From Daedaleopsis sinensis (taxonomy: Eukaryota > Basidiomycota > Agaricomycetes > Polyporales > Polyporaceae): 64,000 nt of DNA. The number at the start of each line of letters is the position of its first letter. The stretch's first letter is position 1. Both the position numbers and the translations under genes were made by a program. The stretch covers positions 1,984,001 to 2,048,000 of the forward strand of contig CM066301.1 of assembly GCA_033807695.1 (NCBI GenBank), in the 5' to 3' direction. Below, in pieces: positions 54,594 to 64,000 of the stretch. The notes under the pieces were generated by a model. The model was not told the DNA's origin, searched no databases, and saw only the letters and a program-made list of their open reading frames with translations.

Positions 54594-55829
54594 ATCGCTC
54601 GTCGTGGGTTCTCCGTGTCGGTGTCGAGCAGTCAGAAGCTCGAGTGCGAATAAGCAGCTGGTGGCAGTGGTCCGGTCCGCCTTGGACGAAATGTTTGGAG
54701 CGTCTAATTGCCACGTGCAAGACGCGGCCCGTGGCGCCGTAGACTCTAACGGAGACTAACCTCCGATACAATCGAGCGGTACATTTGAAGCGAGTTGATT
54801 GTTGCCAACGGTTATGTCCGAGACTCCGAGTTATCTTGTACATTATAGGCAGTCGGCGAGTCTACTGAACTGGGGATGGACGGTCCTTCCACCGAGATGT
54901 ACCGTCGTCTGGTACGCGCTTAGCAGGACTCGTTGGGATGGGTAGCGGCTAAGTACAGTGACGAGTCATAACAGATCGACTTCTTGTACCACATTTGTCT
55001 TCAATTCGCAGCCGGCTTGAGGGCCATTCAGTATGCATTCAATGAACGCAGCGCTCATCTTGGGTGTTATTATCTGGCCAAGAGATCTTAGAAGCGCTTC
55101 GGTGACACCGAACCCGAGGTGGCCAGTGACTCGTCTCGTATATCTGTGCCGCCGATCACCGTCGAGGTTGACGCGGGCGCGGAATCAGACGCAAAGATAG
55201 GCAAATATTTGCCAGATCGGTTACTTATCTGGAGCATGGACCCATAGGAGCACACAGCTCTGCAATGTCGTAAACTCCTTCCCCGGACACAGCAGTCGGC
55301 CCGGCAGCAGGCTGAGCGCTGAGCCTACCGTCACCTCTCTGGCTGAGCTCTCCGCGTCGCGTCCGATCATGCCTGTATAACGCCAACGCGTGCTGATCTG
55401 AGCATGGTCAGTCTTGGTCAGTCACGTACCACTGCACGGTGTTCACAGTCTCAAAATTAATCCATTTGACAGGCTACTGGTACTACTACTTCTTCTACAT
55501 GCTCGAACCCAAGCAAGTAGTGAAAAAAAAAACCGGCCTATGATCCCAACCTTAGAACTACAACGAACGAACTTGAAGAACTCGAACCACGGTAAAGACA
55601 GCCAGTAGAAACCCGAAGTGCGCAGTCTGCGCTGGTAACCAACACCGAGAACGTCCGCGTCAAGAGCCTAGAGATGTGCAGTCGTACCACCCAGCGGACT
55701 ACAAGTGTACAGCGGCGCCGAGAAAAAAAGAGGATAGGAGGGGTAGGTAGCGCCCGGGTCGTCAATGATCGTGAGGGCAATGGAGCCATGAGACAGAAGG
55801 CATAGTTTGAACGAGACGGCGCAGGAGGG
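54594..55829. other. Intergenic, no supported gene
   Basis: About 1.2 kb between the RRP17 start and the 3' end of the GH13 gene. Contains an A-run (about ten A at 55516-55525) and mixed short frames without motifs. It presumably holds the RRP17 promoter and the GH13 3' untranslated region. Confidence 0.5.
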
Positions 55830-58116
55830 CTATAGTGCCCAAAGGCTTGCGACGCCCATGATGAGAGAGGTCACGATGGCAAGGGGCGACATGGAGGGCC
55901 GCCTCGACGCATTGTCGCTGCCTTGAGAACCGGCCCCGATCTGCGTCGTCTGTGTGGACAGCGTGTGGCCGCAGAGGCCAGAGCCCGGAAGCGTATCGTC
56001 GGGAACGAGGACATAGGGGACACCACCCTTGGAATACTGGAAAACAAGGCTACCACCGCTGCCGATGACGTGCTGTGTGCATGTCAAGATGCTGTGCACG
56101 CTGATATCAGTATAATGTCGGGGGAACGCGGGAGTGAAGGAGCATACTCGATAGTGCTTGTACTTGGCGGGAAGGGTGTCATCGCTGTGATGCTGACACC
56201 ATCCTGAGGCTGTAGAATGATAAAAGCATCAGGGAAGGTTGACTGCGGGTGAATGCAATGCAGCTCACCGGGGAACCAATATTCGTCAACACAGTGATGA
56301 TGTTTCCTTTCATGAAAGCGATGGCCTTGTCTGTATGGCTGAGGACGTTGACTTGCTTGGTCAACCAATCTTGCGAGTTGTTGATCATAAAGTTTCGCAA
56401 CTAAACATGACACTAAATGAGTTCACTGCACGACTGTATAGCAATTTGAATAGATACCTGATTGAGCTTGGATATCATGTTGTAACTGGTCGTGTTCTGG
56501 TAGCTTGACGGCCAGAGCGGCTCACGGTTGTACTAAAAGAATTCAGTCCTACAGCCTCAAGATACTGCACTATATGTAACTCACCGGGTCGGCGTTCCCA
56601 CTGAATCCCTGCTCTTGACCGTAGTAGACGACCGGGATACCATCAGACATGAATGTGAAGACCATCGCGTTCCACAGGCTTTGAGGATCAACGGACATGT
56701 TTGCCCAGCGAGGGACATCCTGATCCTCGAGGAAGTTGCCGAGCAAAGTGGGGTCCTGACGAGCAATCATGAACACATGACCCAGTGTTGGCCATTCTGG
56801 TACTCACCGTTGACTTGTCCTTGATCTGAGCCATCATGTCGATGACCGCGCTCATGTTCTGCTTGCCAGGAATCGCAAATCCGTCGACCAAGGCGCTATA
56901 CATCGGATAGTTCAAGATGGCGTCGAGAGCCTGCGGCCCCTGGTATTGCAACGCTTGGCTGCAATATCGTCAGTCACGGGTTTTTATTGGGCGATACACC
57001 ATTTACGTACCCAGCGTCGGCATCGAAGACTTCACCGATGCAATAAACTCCCGCCGCTCCACAAAACTGCGGCCAGAAGTCCATGTTCACATGCCTACCG
57101 AACCATAGTCAGAAAAGGTCTCACGGAACAGTAAAAATATATACTGAAACGTACTTAGCAGCTTCGCATGAGAAACAGTCAGGTCAGCGGACGCACTGAT
57201 ATTACTGTTAATGAACTCACCGTCAATGCGGAGGCCGTCAATTTTGAACTCTTGCACGAGGGCCTTGATCCAAGTCGTATAAGCGGAGACGACGGATGGA
57301 TTTTTGGTGTTAACGTCCGGGAGAGTGACATTTGTGTCGCCGAGCCAGCAGTTCATTTCGCTGTCAGTGTTTCCCCATTGAATTGGGCAGTACGGGTGGT
57401 ATTGAGACTGCGGCAATGTCAGTGAACTGATTGCGCTCGTGATCGGTTGATGTATCGGTAACGAACTTTATCCTTGAACATGTACGTTGACAGATCTGGG
57501 TCGGTACTCAACCCCATCACGTTGTTGACAACAACATCAACCATGAGGTACCTGTCACCATGTCAGATGTGCGCATGGCCGAGTTGTGGTCATAGGAAGG
57601 CCAGAGACGTACATATCTCGCCGGTGAAGCTCATCTGACAGGGCCTTGAGGTCGTCAGCCGTGCCGAAGCGAGAGTTGAGTTTGGTCGCGTCCGCGATCC
57701 AGTAGCCATGATACGGGTCTCCGTACGGAGTACGAGGACCCTCGTAGTTCTGGGAGACAGGACTGATCCAGACTGAAAAGCGGAGGGGTTGGCTGAGGAA
57801 CATCGAAAACGACCACATTACGCACCAGCAGTGAAGCCGGCATTCTGAATGTAATCAAGGTTCTCCGTGATAGTCTGCCATGTACCACCGCAGAATGACT
57901 GTTGCCCAGGATCACAAGCAGTGAGGTCCGCACCCTTTGGGAGGGCAAAACGGTCGACAATGATTCTGTGGCATGGGCAGGTTCGTTTACGTTCCGAGGC
58001 GAGCAAAGGAGAGACGCGACGCACTGGTATATTGACCGTTTTCTCCAATCGTCTGCAGACGCGGCGTAGGCGGAGGCGAGCAGAGAAGAGGCGAGAAGGA
58101 GGTCGAGGAGACGCAT
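55830..58116 (-). CDS. GPI-anchored GH13 alpha-amylase-like enzyme (possible 4-alpha-glucanotransferase)
   Basis: Family 13 glycosidase acting on alpha-1,4-glucan at the cell surface. Signal peptide [18 protein letters not shown], then [54 protein letters not shown] and [18 protein letters not shown]. Region I is [10 protein letters not shown], region II DGLRIDAAKH (nucleophile Asp), region III GEVFD (acid Glu) and region [13 protein letters not shown] (Asp). The three catalytic acids are kept, but the usual His in region I (NH) is Asn and the His in region IV (HD) is Gln. Such changes are known in fungal GPI-anchored glucanotransferases of the AgtA type. The C-terminus ([20 protein letters not shown], then a hydrophobic tail ending ASLWAL) is a GPI signal. 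About ten introns; one exon of region II is 7 nt (57155-57161). Confidence 0.88.
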
Positions 58117-58925
58117 CTTGACGACGGGCGTGAGGAATATTAAGTATGTGTAAAGTTGAGTTTCCCGAGGGCGGTCAAGGAAGAAGGAGCGTCGGGGGGA
58201 AGGAGAGTGGGTGCAGCTTCAAGCTGAGAATATGAAGCCGTCGAGGAAAGCTCGGAGGGCGGGCTCGGGAGAAACTCGCGCGAGGAGATGGAGGGGAGGA
58301 GGAAGAGGGAGGAAGGTGGTCCGTGGATGAGAAGCGTCGAAATCATGTTGGCTTGATCATATGTAACTGTTGGCCCGACGGCCCCGACCTGCCTGAACGG
58401 AAGAAATAAGCGTAAATAACACGGCGGGCGGGTGTGAAGCGTATGTGACGGGAGTGATGGCACTGCGTCGATCCCGCAACCTTCACACACAGCTGTGCCT
58501 TTCCCCACATTTTCGTAGCGCCTACCCAGGCCTACCAGGGCCTACCCTGGAGATACCGTGGGATACCGTTCACCAGCTCTCGCAGGCTCTCGCGGAAGCA
58601 AAATGGCTCCTCCAGTTCTTACCTCCATACGATGCCCACCCAGCCCGAGCTTCAGCTGACTTGAAGTCGAGAGCTTGAGCCTAAAAGAACTCCGACGTTG
58701 TCCAATATGCATATCCAATCAGCTTCCGTGCCATGCGTTCACCGTGGGAGGAGTTTGTGGCCAGGTCTGACCATGGGATGAGGTACGCGCTAGTACGCGT
58801 GTGTAAGCTGTGACTGTGACGACTTGTCTCTCGAAAGTCAACGGCCACCTCCGAGTTGCCTCCGAGTCCACCAAAATTGACGAGAATCTCGCCCTCGCTG
58901 CTCCTGCCAGTGTCCGCTTACCGTG
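58117..58925. promoter_or_regulatory. Divergent region between GH13 and FunK1 genes
   Basis: About 0.8 kb between divergent starts. Frames at 58140-58508 (minus) and 58445-58678 (plus) are open but low-complexity and lack motifs. The region contains purine-rich tracts near 58250-58320 and a small repeat (CCTACCCAGG/CCTACCAGGG/CCTACCCTGG) near 58521-58552. Confidence 0.4.
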
Positions 58926-61433
58926 ATGGCATGGGTTGCTCACGATACCCAACGACACCAGACGGCAAGCGTGGACAAGCTCTTGCAACATCTACTGCTG
59001 CAGGTTGCCAATGACCCAGGGGCGAATCCAGACCTTACGCAATGCGAGGAGTATGTTCGTGCGGAGTTCAGCTGTGATAATACACTGCAGAACGCCCTCG
59101 AGAAATAGTACGTAGTATGACTTGCCACTTGATCGTCGGTATGCGTTCATGGCAAGCAGTAAATCCGCGTTTCCTGAGAAGCACCGATATGAACACTTCA
59201 TCACCGCCTTCAACCACGTCTTATCGAAGTTGAAGAACGCGCTACCCGATGTCCTTCGCCCTGTTGACACTGATCTTGATGTTCTCTTTTGTCGGAACGA
59301 CCCCAAAGTCACTCACGCCTCCTACACACACCATCGTCCGACGGATGTGATGCCCGACGTCGTTCTTGTCTCACTCGCTGCAGCCCGTTCTTTCCATGGT
59401 GTCGACAAAAGGTATAGTTGGGATGATATGGTGAAGAAGCTTGCATCAAATCAACCGAATAGCGAGAACCCACTCCGTTGGAGGCAAGTGCTCTTGGGTG
59501 CGGAGTTCAAAGTCAAATACGAGAAGTGCAAACCGACGTTGGATAGCAATGCGCTTCATCCTCACATCAGAGATGTTCATAGTGAATGGTATACATCTTG
59601 TATTTTATGTTCTATTGCCATCCATGATGATGGGTAATTGCTGATGTCTGTTTGTCTTCAGCGCAATACCCCTCGCGAGAAGATACCTCAAGTCGGACTC
59701 AGTCTGGGGAAAAGAGAGCACATGACCCTCAAGACCTATCTTTGAGTAGTGAGTGTCAGCGGCGGTTGACCAGCTATCGATCATAGTATATTACAGAGAG
59801 AAATGTGCGGCAGAAGACGGACACTAGCTCGAAAGCGAGTCATGCGAAGGACAGCGAGGATGAGCGGATGAAGCAAGACCGCTCGGTCAAGCTACACGAA
59901 GACAAAGAACTACGCCTTAATGAACCTGCAGAAACCGAGAAACTTCCCCCACTCGTCCAGTGCACCATTTATGCTGCAAATATGCTCAGCTCTTCCCCCG
60001 GTCGAAGTCATGTGTTCAACATGATCATATTCAGTAGGTCACGGTTGTCGTTCCTGTGATCATCGCTCATTATATCGCGCCCAGACGAAGTGATTTACAT
60101 CTGGTGGTACGACCGCGATGGCGCAATCCAAATGGACGGCATCGATATGTTGACCGATACCAAACCCAAACGCTTCATTCTCTTTCTCCTCGCCATCCAG
60201 CGCCTGAAGATACATGACTGGGGGTTCATTCCTGACCTTGAGCCTCGAGTTCAAGTCGGTGTGCCCGAGGGACCGGGACCATGGCCAATGAGGTTCGGAG
60301 ACACGACAGTGAACACTGAAGACAAGTCTTGACGCTCCGCTCTACGATCGCTTCTGCCTTGTTGGCCGTGCGACACAGGTTTTCCCTGCACAATCGGTCG
60401 CCGGTGCCCATTATGTCGTCAAGATGTCATGGGTTGACAAGACTCGTACATCTGAAAACGTGCTCGTGCGGAAGGTGAGAGAAGTGGCCGAGCCGCGCAT
60501 TCAAGACCACCTGCCTCACATCATCGCGGAACATACCTACGACGACACAGACACGGCAATGATCCGCAAAGCGCTCGGCCTGGACCCCGATGGGTCACCG
60601 TCGCGCATCCTTCGCGCACTCCTCGTAGAACAGTTTTACCCGATCACAGAGCTCAAAGGCGCCACGTTCCTACGTGTCTTCCTTGAGATCGTGCTCTGTG
60701 CGTCCCTCCTGCCGTTGTCACTGTCTCAGTCGCGCTGACCTAACCTGCTCAAGGTCACTACCTCGCGTGGACGAAGGGTAACGTGCATCACCGCGATCCC
60801 AGTCTCGCCAACTTTATGTACAGGAAGACAGCCCCGGACGGCGACCCCATCGGTATTCTCAACGACTGGGACCTCGCGACCACCGCGGACGCCCGACACG
60901 ACAGTCTGGAGCGTACCGGGACTGTGCCCTTCATGGCCCAAGACCTTCTCCGTGCCGCTGCCACTGGGGAACAGGTGGAACATTTCTACCGACATGATCT
61001 CGAGGCGTGCTACTGGATGTACATCTGGTTTTGCCACTGTATCGGCGAGGACGGCAGGGAGCTCAGGCGACCCGAGCTCGGGCAATTCAAGAATTGGAAG
61101 ACCGGGGACTACACGAGCTGTCATGATGCGAAGGCCGGCTACGAGATTCGACATTTGGAGGACGCCCGACAATATGTGGTGCCCACGAAGATGGCCCTCT
61201 GGGAGATCGCGAAGGCCTGGCGCGAGAACATGATGCGCGCGCGGCCGGACATGTCGATTCACCACACCGCCTTCGAGGCATCCCCGCAGGAGGCGATGGA
61301 ACGCTTCCTCGGGGTGTTAGAATCGGTTCGGATGCGGAAGGGACTCGAGGATCATGGGCAGGAGGGGACCGATATGTTGCATGCAGTGGACGAGTTCGTG
61401 AAGACGAGTCGTACATGTAGGACGAGGCGCTGA
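58926..61433 (+). CDS. FunK1-type fungal protein kinase
   Basis: Member of the kinase family expanded in mushroom-forming fungi; target unknown, often linked to multicellular development. The N-terminal domain holds MAWVAHDTQRHQ, YEHFITAFNHVLSKL, DVMPDVVLVSLAAARSF, WRQVLLGAEFKVKYEKC, QCTIYAANMLSSSPGRSHVF and VIYIWWYDRDGAIQMDGIDM. The kinase part shows YDRFCLVGRATQVFPAQS (glycine-loop position), GAHYVVKMSW (Lys), LRALLVEQFYPITELKG, GNVHHRDPSLANFMY (HRDxxxxN catalytic loop) and IGILNDWDLATTADA (DFG-equivalent DWD). It continues RTGTVPFMAQDLL and HDLEACYWMYIWFC, and ends VDEFVKTSRTCRTRR. The catalytic loop and metal Asp are intact. Around 60330 the frame ends in a stop (TEDKS-stop) while the conserved continuation DAPLYDRFCLVG is in another frame, and no normal intron bridges them. 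It may be a frameshift or an unusual intron. Confidence 0.75.
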
Positions 61434-62206
61434 GTGAGCTCGATTCTGTTGTATGTTTGCACTGAGAACGACCTTTCTGAATGTACTGTCGAAACATCGC
61501 ACCATAAGGTGGTGTGAGGATGATTGCACAGATGGGTATGTGTCATCACCAAGTTCAAGCCAACTCGAAGGTACCTCGACCAATTGAATATGATGACGAG
61601 ACATATGTGCGTCGTAAAACATGTTTCCGACCACGTACATTACCTGTTACCGGGGGCGGCGGGGAGGAGGCAGCTGGCGCGGCGGGACGGAGCGGATTTG
61701 ACGGAGCGCGAGCGGTCGAGCGGCGCCGCGAGGTGCTCGTCGTTGACCGGACGTCTCCTGCCACTTGCGCCCGTCGCGCTACGCTGCACGCTTTGCGCTT
61801 GCGCTGGCACCGGCACCGGCACCAGACACTCGTCGTGCTCCGCTGCACGCTCGCACTGGCACTCGACTGCGGCTGCGACGCGCGATGGGAAAAGGCGGCG
61901 CCGTGTCGATATCCGGCGTCGTGTCGATATCCGGCGTCTGCGCAATTATTTAAAAGAAAATGTCGGCAATTGCCGTACCCCAATCTGGATGACTAAGTAT
62001 CTATTTGCCGTCTTTTGCCCATCTGACATCCATCTATGGCTATTTTAGGCCCATCCGTCGCAATCTGATACATTTTTAAAAGCCATTTTCGCCCTCCAAT
62101 TTCTATCTTTGCCTCCCGCCCAGATATGTCCGGATGGGGTTACCCTAAATACCGACAAATTTAATGCGCACTAAGCGGGCGTCTAACTCCCCTCAGCACA
62201 ACAATC
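61434..62206. other. Intergenic, TMA7 upstream region
   Basis: About 0.77 kb. 61640-61900 is GC-rich with overlapping frames on both strands that reflect composition. 61940-62200 is AT-richer and pyrimidine-rich on the plus strand, as expected for a promoter. No gene is supported. Confidence 0.45.
61903..61938. repeat. 18-bp direct repeat, two units
   Basis: GTGTCGATATCCGGCGTC occurs twice back to back at 61903-61920 and 61921-61938. Confidence 0.95.
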
Positions 62207-62626
62207 ATGTCAGGCAGGCAAGGCGGCAAGGCGAAGCCTCTCAAGGTATGCCAACCCTTACTCACGTACCTCATCTGCGCATATAACGTCTCTTCAGGCT
62301 CCCAAGAAGGACAAGAAGGAGCTGGACGAAGAAGATGTTGCCTTCAAGGAGAGGAAGAAGGCGGAGGAGGCTGCGCTCAAAGCCGCGCGCGACAAAGGTG
62401 CGTCTGCGCGATCTGGGGCTCATCGTACGCCGCGATGCTCACATGCTGCACTGCACAGCTGCGAAGGGTACGTCTGCGAAACGATCGCGGAAGGGCAGGA
62501 CACTGATCATCGTGCCGTGGGCTAGGAGGAGCGCCTGGCGGTGGTATCAAGAAGTGCGTGATGCCCTGTTACCTCGAGACTCAGGATCCTCACTGTCAGT
62601 ATCCTCATAGGTCCGGAAAGAAGTAA
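62207..62626 (+). CDS. TMA7: Translation machinery-associated protein 7
   Basis: Small basic protein that associates with ribosomes. Four exons: 62207-62245 (MSGRQGGKAKPLK), 62298-62397 (APKKDKKELDEEDVAFKERK and an Ala/Lys-rich helix ending AARDKG), 62526-62553 (28 nt, GAPGGGIKK) and 62611-62626 (16 nt, SGKK and stop). The spliced product of about 60 residues matches the family from end to end, including the MSGR-x-GGK start and the GGGIKKSGKK end. The last two exons are too short to be seen as open frames and were found from the conserved C-terminus. Donors GTATGC, GTGCGT, GTGCGT. Confidence 0.93.
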
Positions 62627-62960
62627 ACGATGCTATGGCAACAGTGCTCTGTCGCGAACGTCCTCCCTCCAGACCGATGCCCGACCAATCTGACGGGCAT
62701 CTCAGATCGCGACCCGTTTTTGTTTCCCTCTCTCCCTCCAAGTGCCACTGTCGACGGTTGTATCGTAGAATCATGATCTCGGCGAATATACTCTGGGTGT
62801 TGCACATCTCGACGCCTGCAAACCAAGCAGCCACCAACCGACCGATCCCGCACGAGCACGAATAACGAATGACGAACGCGATAGCTTGACTGCTTTCATA
62901 CGACCAAGCGTAACACAACAGGTGAGTGAGAGTCATCTTCCGTCCTCCGATCCTCCGGTA

Positions 62961-63425
62961 TCAAGCTCCCCGCCTCCGCGCGACCACACCCTCCCCCTCT
63001 CCGCGAGCGTTGATCGCTGCAGGCATCGGCGGCGGCAGCATCGCGCCCACGTCGATCGGGACACGGATCGTGCCCGAGTGGTCCCACGGGCCCCGCACGA
63101 ACTCCTTGCTGTTCTTCGAGCGCGTGCTGCCCATCGAGCTCGCGGACGTGGGCGAGCTCGGCCCGCTCCAGGCCCCGGATGCAAACGGCTCGTGGGCGGT
63201 GGTCGGGGCAAACGCGCTGGGTGCGGCTCGGATGTCCGGGATGACGAGCCCAGGGAGCTCGGTGTGTGTCATGCGAGCTCGGGGGATGGGGCCGGCGGTG
63301 ACAGTCGGGATGGGGCCCTGGAAGGCGGGCCGCGGGAGCGAGGGCAGGGTGTGCCGGGGCAGGCCCCGGGGCGGGAGGGGGCCGTTGTGCAGACGGAGGG
63401 GGGTTGGGGGCGTGCGGCGCGGCAT
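62961..63425 (-). CDS. Proline-rich hypothetical ORF
   Basis: A frame of about 154 residues from the ATG at 63425: MPRRTPPTPLRLHNGPLPPR, then HTLPSLPRPAFQGPIPTVTA, RMTHTELPGLVIPDIRAAPS and FVRGPWDHSGTIRVPIDVGA, ending EGEGVVARRRGA. Proline- and arginine-rich with no domain or signal peptide. GC-rich sequence can keep such frames open by chance, and overlapping plus-strand frames of equal length exist. Listed as a weak candidate because the middle part has balanced composition. Confidence 0.3.
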   Translation of the reverse strand: MPRRTPPTPLRLHNGPLPPRGLPRHTLPSLPRPAFQGPIPTVTAGPIPRARMTHTELPGLVIPDIRAAPSAFAPTTAHEPFASGAWSGPSSPTSASSMGSTRSKNSKEFVRGPWDHSGTIRVPIDVGAMLPPPMPAAINARGEGEGVVARRRGA

Positions 63426-64000
63426 GGTGGTGTGTAGGGCGAAGAGATGCGTGTAGCGTGTGGGGTCAGGGAAAGGTATGTGTTGGCGAACAACGCAGCT
63501 GTTTAAAATGCGGCGCGCAAAGCGCAAAGCGCAAGAGCTTTGTCAGTGTCCATTCTACAGCTTGCTTTGCAGACATTGAGACGCGGGGATAGCGGAGGCG
63601 GAGGGCGCGGAGGACAGGGACGTCGTCGGGTGATGGCGAAAGGGTTACTCACAATGTTAATGTGCACCGGACACTTAATCTACGGCCAAACGGATCGGCG
63701 TAAACGCGAAGGCAATGGTGACAGCAGTCGGGTCAACCGAGCCTGGCCTGTCTGTAGAACAAGTAGAATGAGCAGAAGTGAGAGCAGCGAGAGCGGGCAC
63801 CGCGAGCGACGACGAGGTGGAAGGAGTCCAAGTCAGCGACCTTTATCACTGGGGCAGGCTCGGACGGAAAAGTCGGTTACAGAAGCGCTCGCCATGGCGC
63901 CCTCGCGTCGTCATGATCGCGGTTCCTTGGATGCTGCGCGACGTGCCCGTCGCGACACACACCTATATTTACCGGGATAATCCTAGTCGAGAACGAGCGA
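63426..64000. other. Right window edge, no supported gene
   Basis: Only short or low-complexity frames are seen, such as an Arg/Ser-rich plus-strand frame at 63540-63980. A gene may begin beyond the edge. Confidence 0.4.

Noticed and set aside
61514..62048. Several overlapping frames of 140-174 codons
   Set aside because: Open on both strands in a GC-rich patch, low-complexity products, no intron pattern.
1..64000. tRNA and rRNA genes
   Set aside because: Looked for B-box-like GGTTCGAATCC and cloverleaf contexts on both strands; the few partial matches lack an A box and acceptor stem.
1..64000. CRISPR arrays, operons or bacterial-type defence systems
   Set aside because: No regularly spaced repeats; all genes are intron-containing eukaryotic genes.

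Overview
The window is nuclear DNA of a basidiomycete, most likely a wood- or litter-decaying agaricomycete. The evidence is dense short introns (about 50-70 nt, GT-AG with one GC-AG), a FunK1 fungal kinase, an RFTS-BAH-BAH DNMT1-type cytosine methyltransferase, a laccase, a GPI-anchored GH13 enzyme, and a lineage-type multi-pass membrane protein. No bacterial features (operons, Shine-Dalgarno sites, CRISPR) are present. Nearly every gene is split, so gene calls rest on protein motifs joined across introns that I spliced by eye.

Left block (1-15.4 kb): partial CDC50/LEM3 flippase subunit (-), multi-pass membrane protein (-), thymidylate kinase CDC8 (+), an unrecognised helical protein (-), spliceosomal cyclophilin CWC27 (+), MFS sugar transporter (+), DNMT1-type DNA methyltransferase (-). 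These are tightly packed, with divergent or convergent neighbours.

Variable block (15.4-30.7 kb): a secreted S9-like alpha/beta hydrolase gene is present twice in direct orientation. The left copy (15.7-18.2 kb) is cut off just after its nucleophile motif and carries a roughly 370-bp insertion in one intron. The right copy (27.0-30.6 kb) is complete. Between them lie about 8.6 kb of gene-poor, partly GC-rich DNA with tandem repeats and possible gene relics. Many differences between the two copies put A/T in the broken one.

Right-centre (30.9-42.1 kb): the large CCR4-NOT scaffold gene NOT1 (-). It is followed by a repeat-rich stretch holding a GC hairpin, a 1.5-kb inverted-repeat element with a RecQ-like helicase fragment and an unknown ORF, and a 1.39-kb non-autonomous element with CACAGG...CCTGTG ends and a 3-bp CGT duplication (CACTA-like).

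Right block (42.5-64 kb): chorismate-lyase-like protein, laccase, MCM-binding protein (all +), PGM2/Pgm3-type phosphoglucomutase (-), Rkm5-type methyltransferase (+), Rrp17/Nop25 (-), GPI-anchored GH13 enzyme with glucanotransferase-type substitutions (-), FunK1 kinase (+), TMA7 (+) and a weak proline-rich ORF (-). Several genes here use micro-exons (7-24 nt) that carry catalytic-site residues. Housekeeping themes are ribosome biogenesis (RRP17, RKM5, TMA7), replication (MCMBP, CDC8), mRNA metabolism (CWC27, NOT1) and cell wall or substrate breakdown (laccase, GH13, S9-like hydrolase, sugar transporter).
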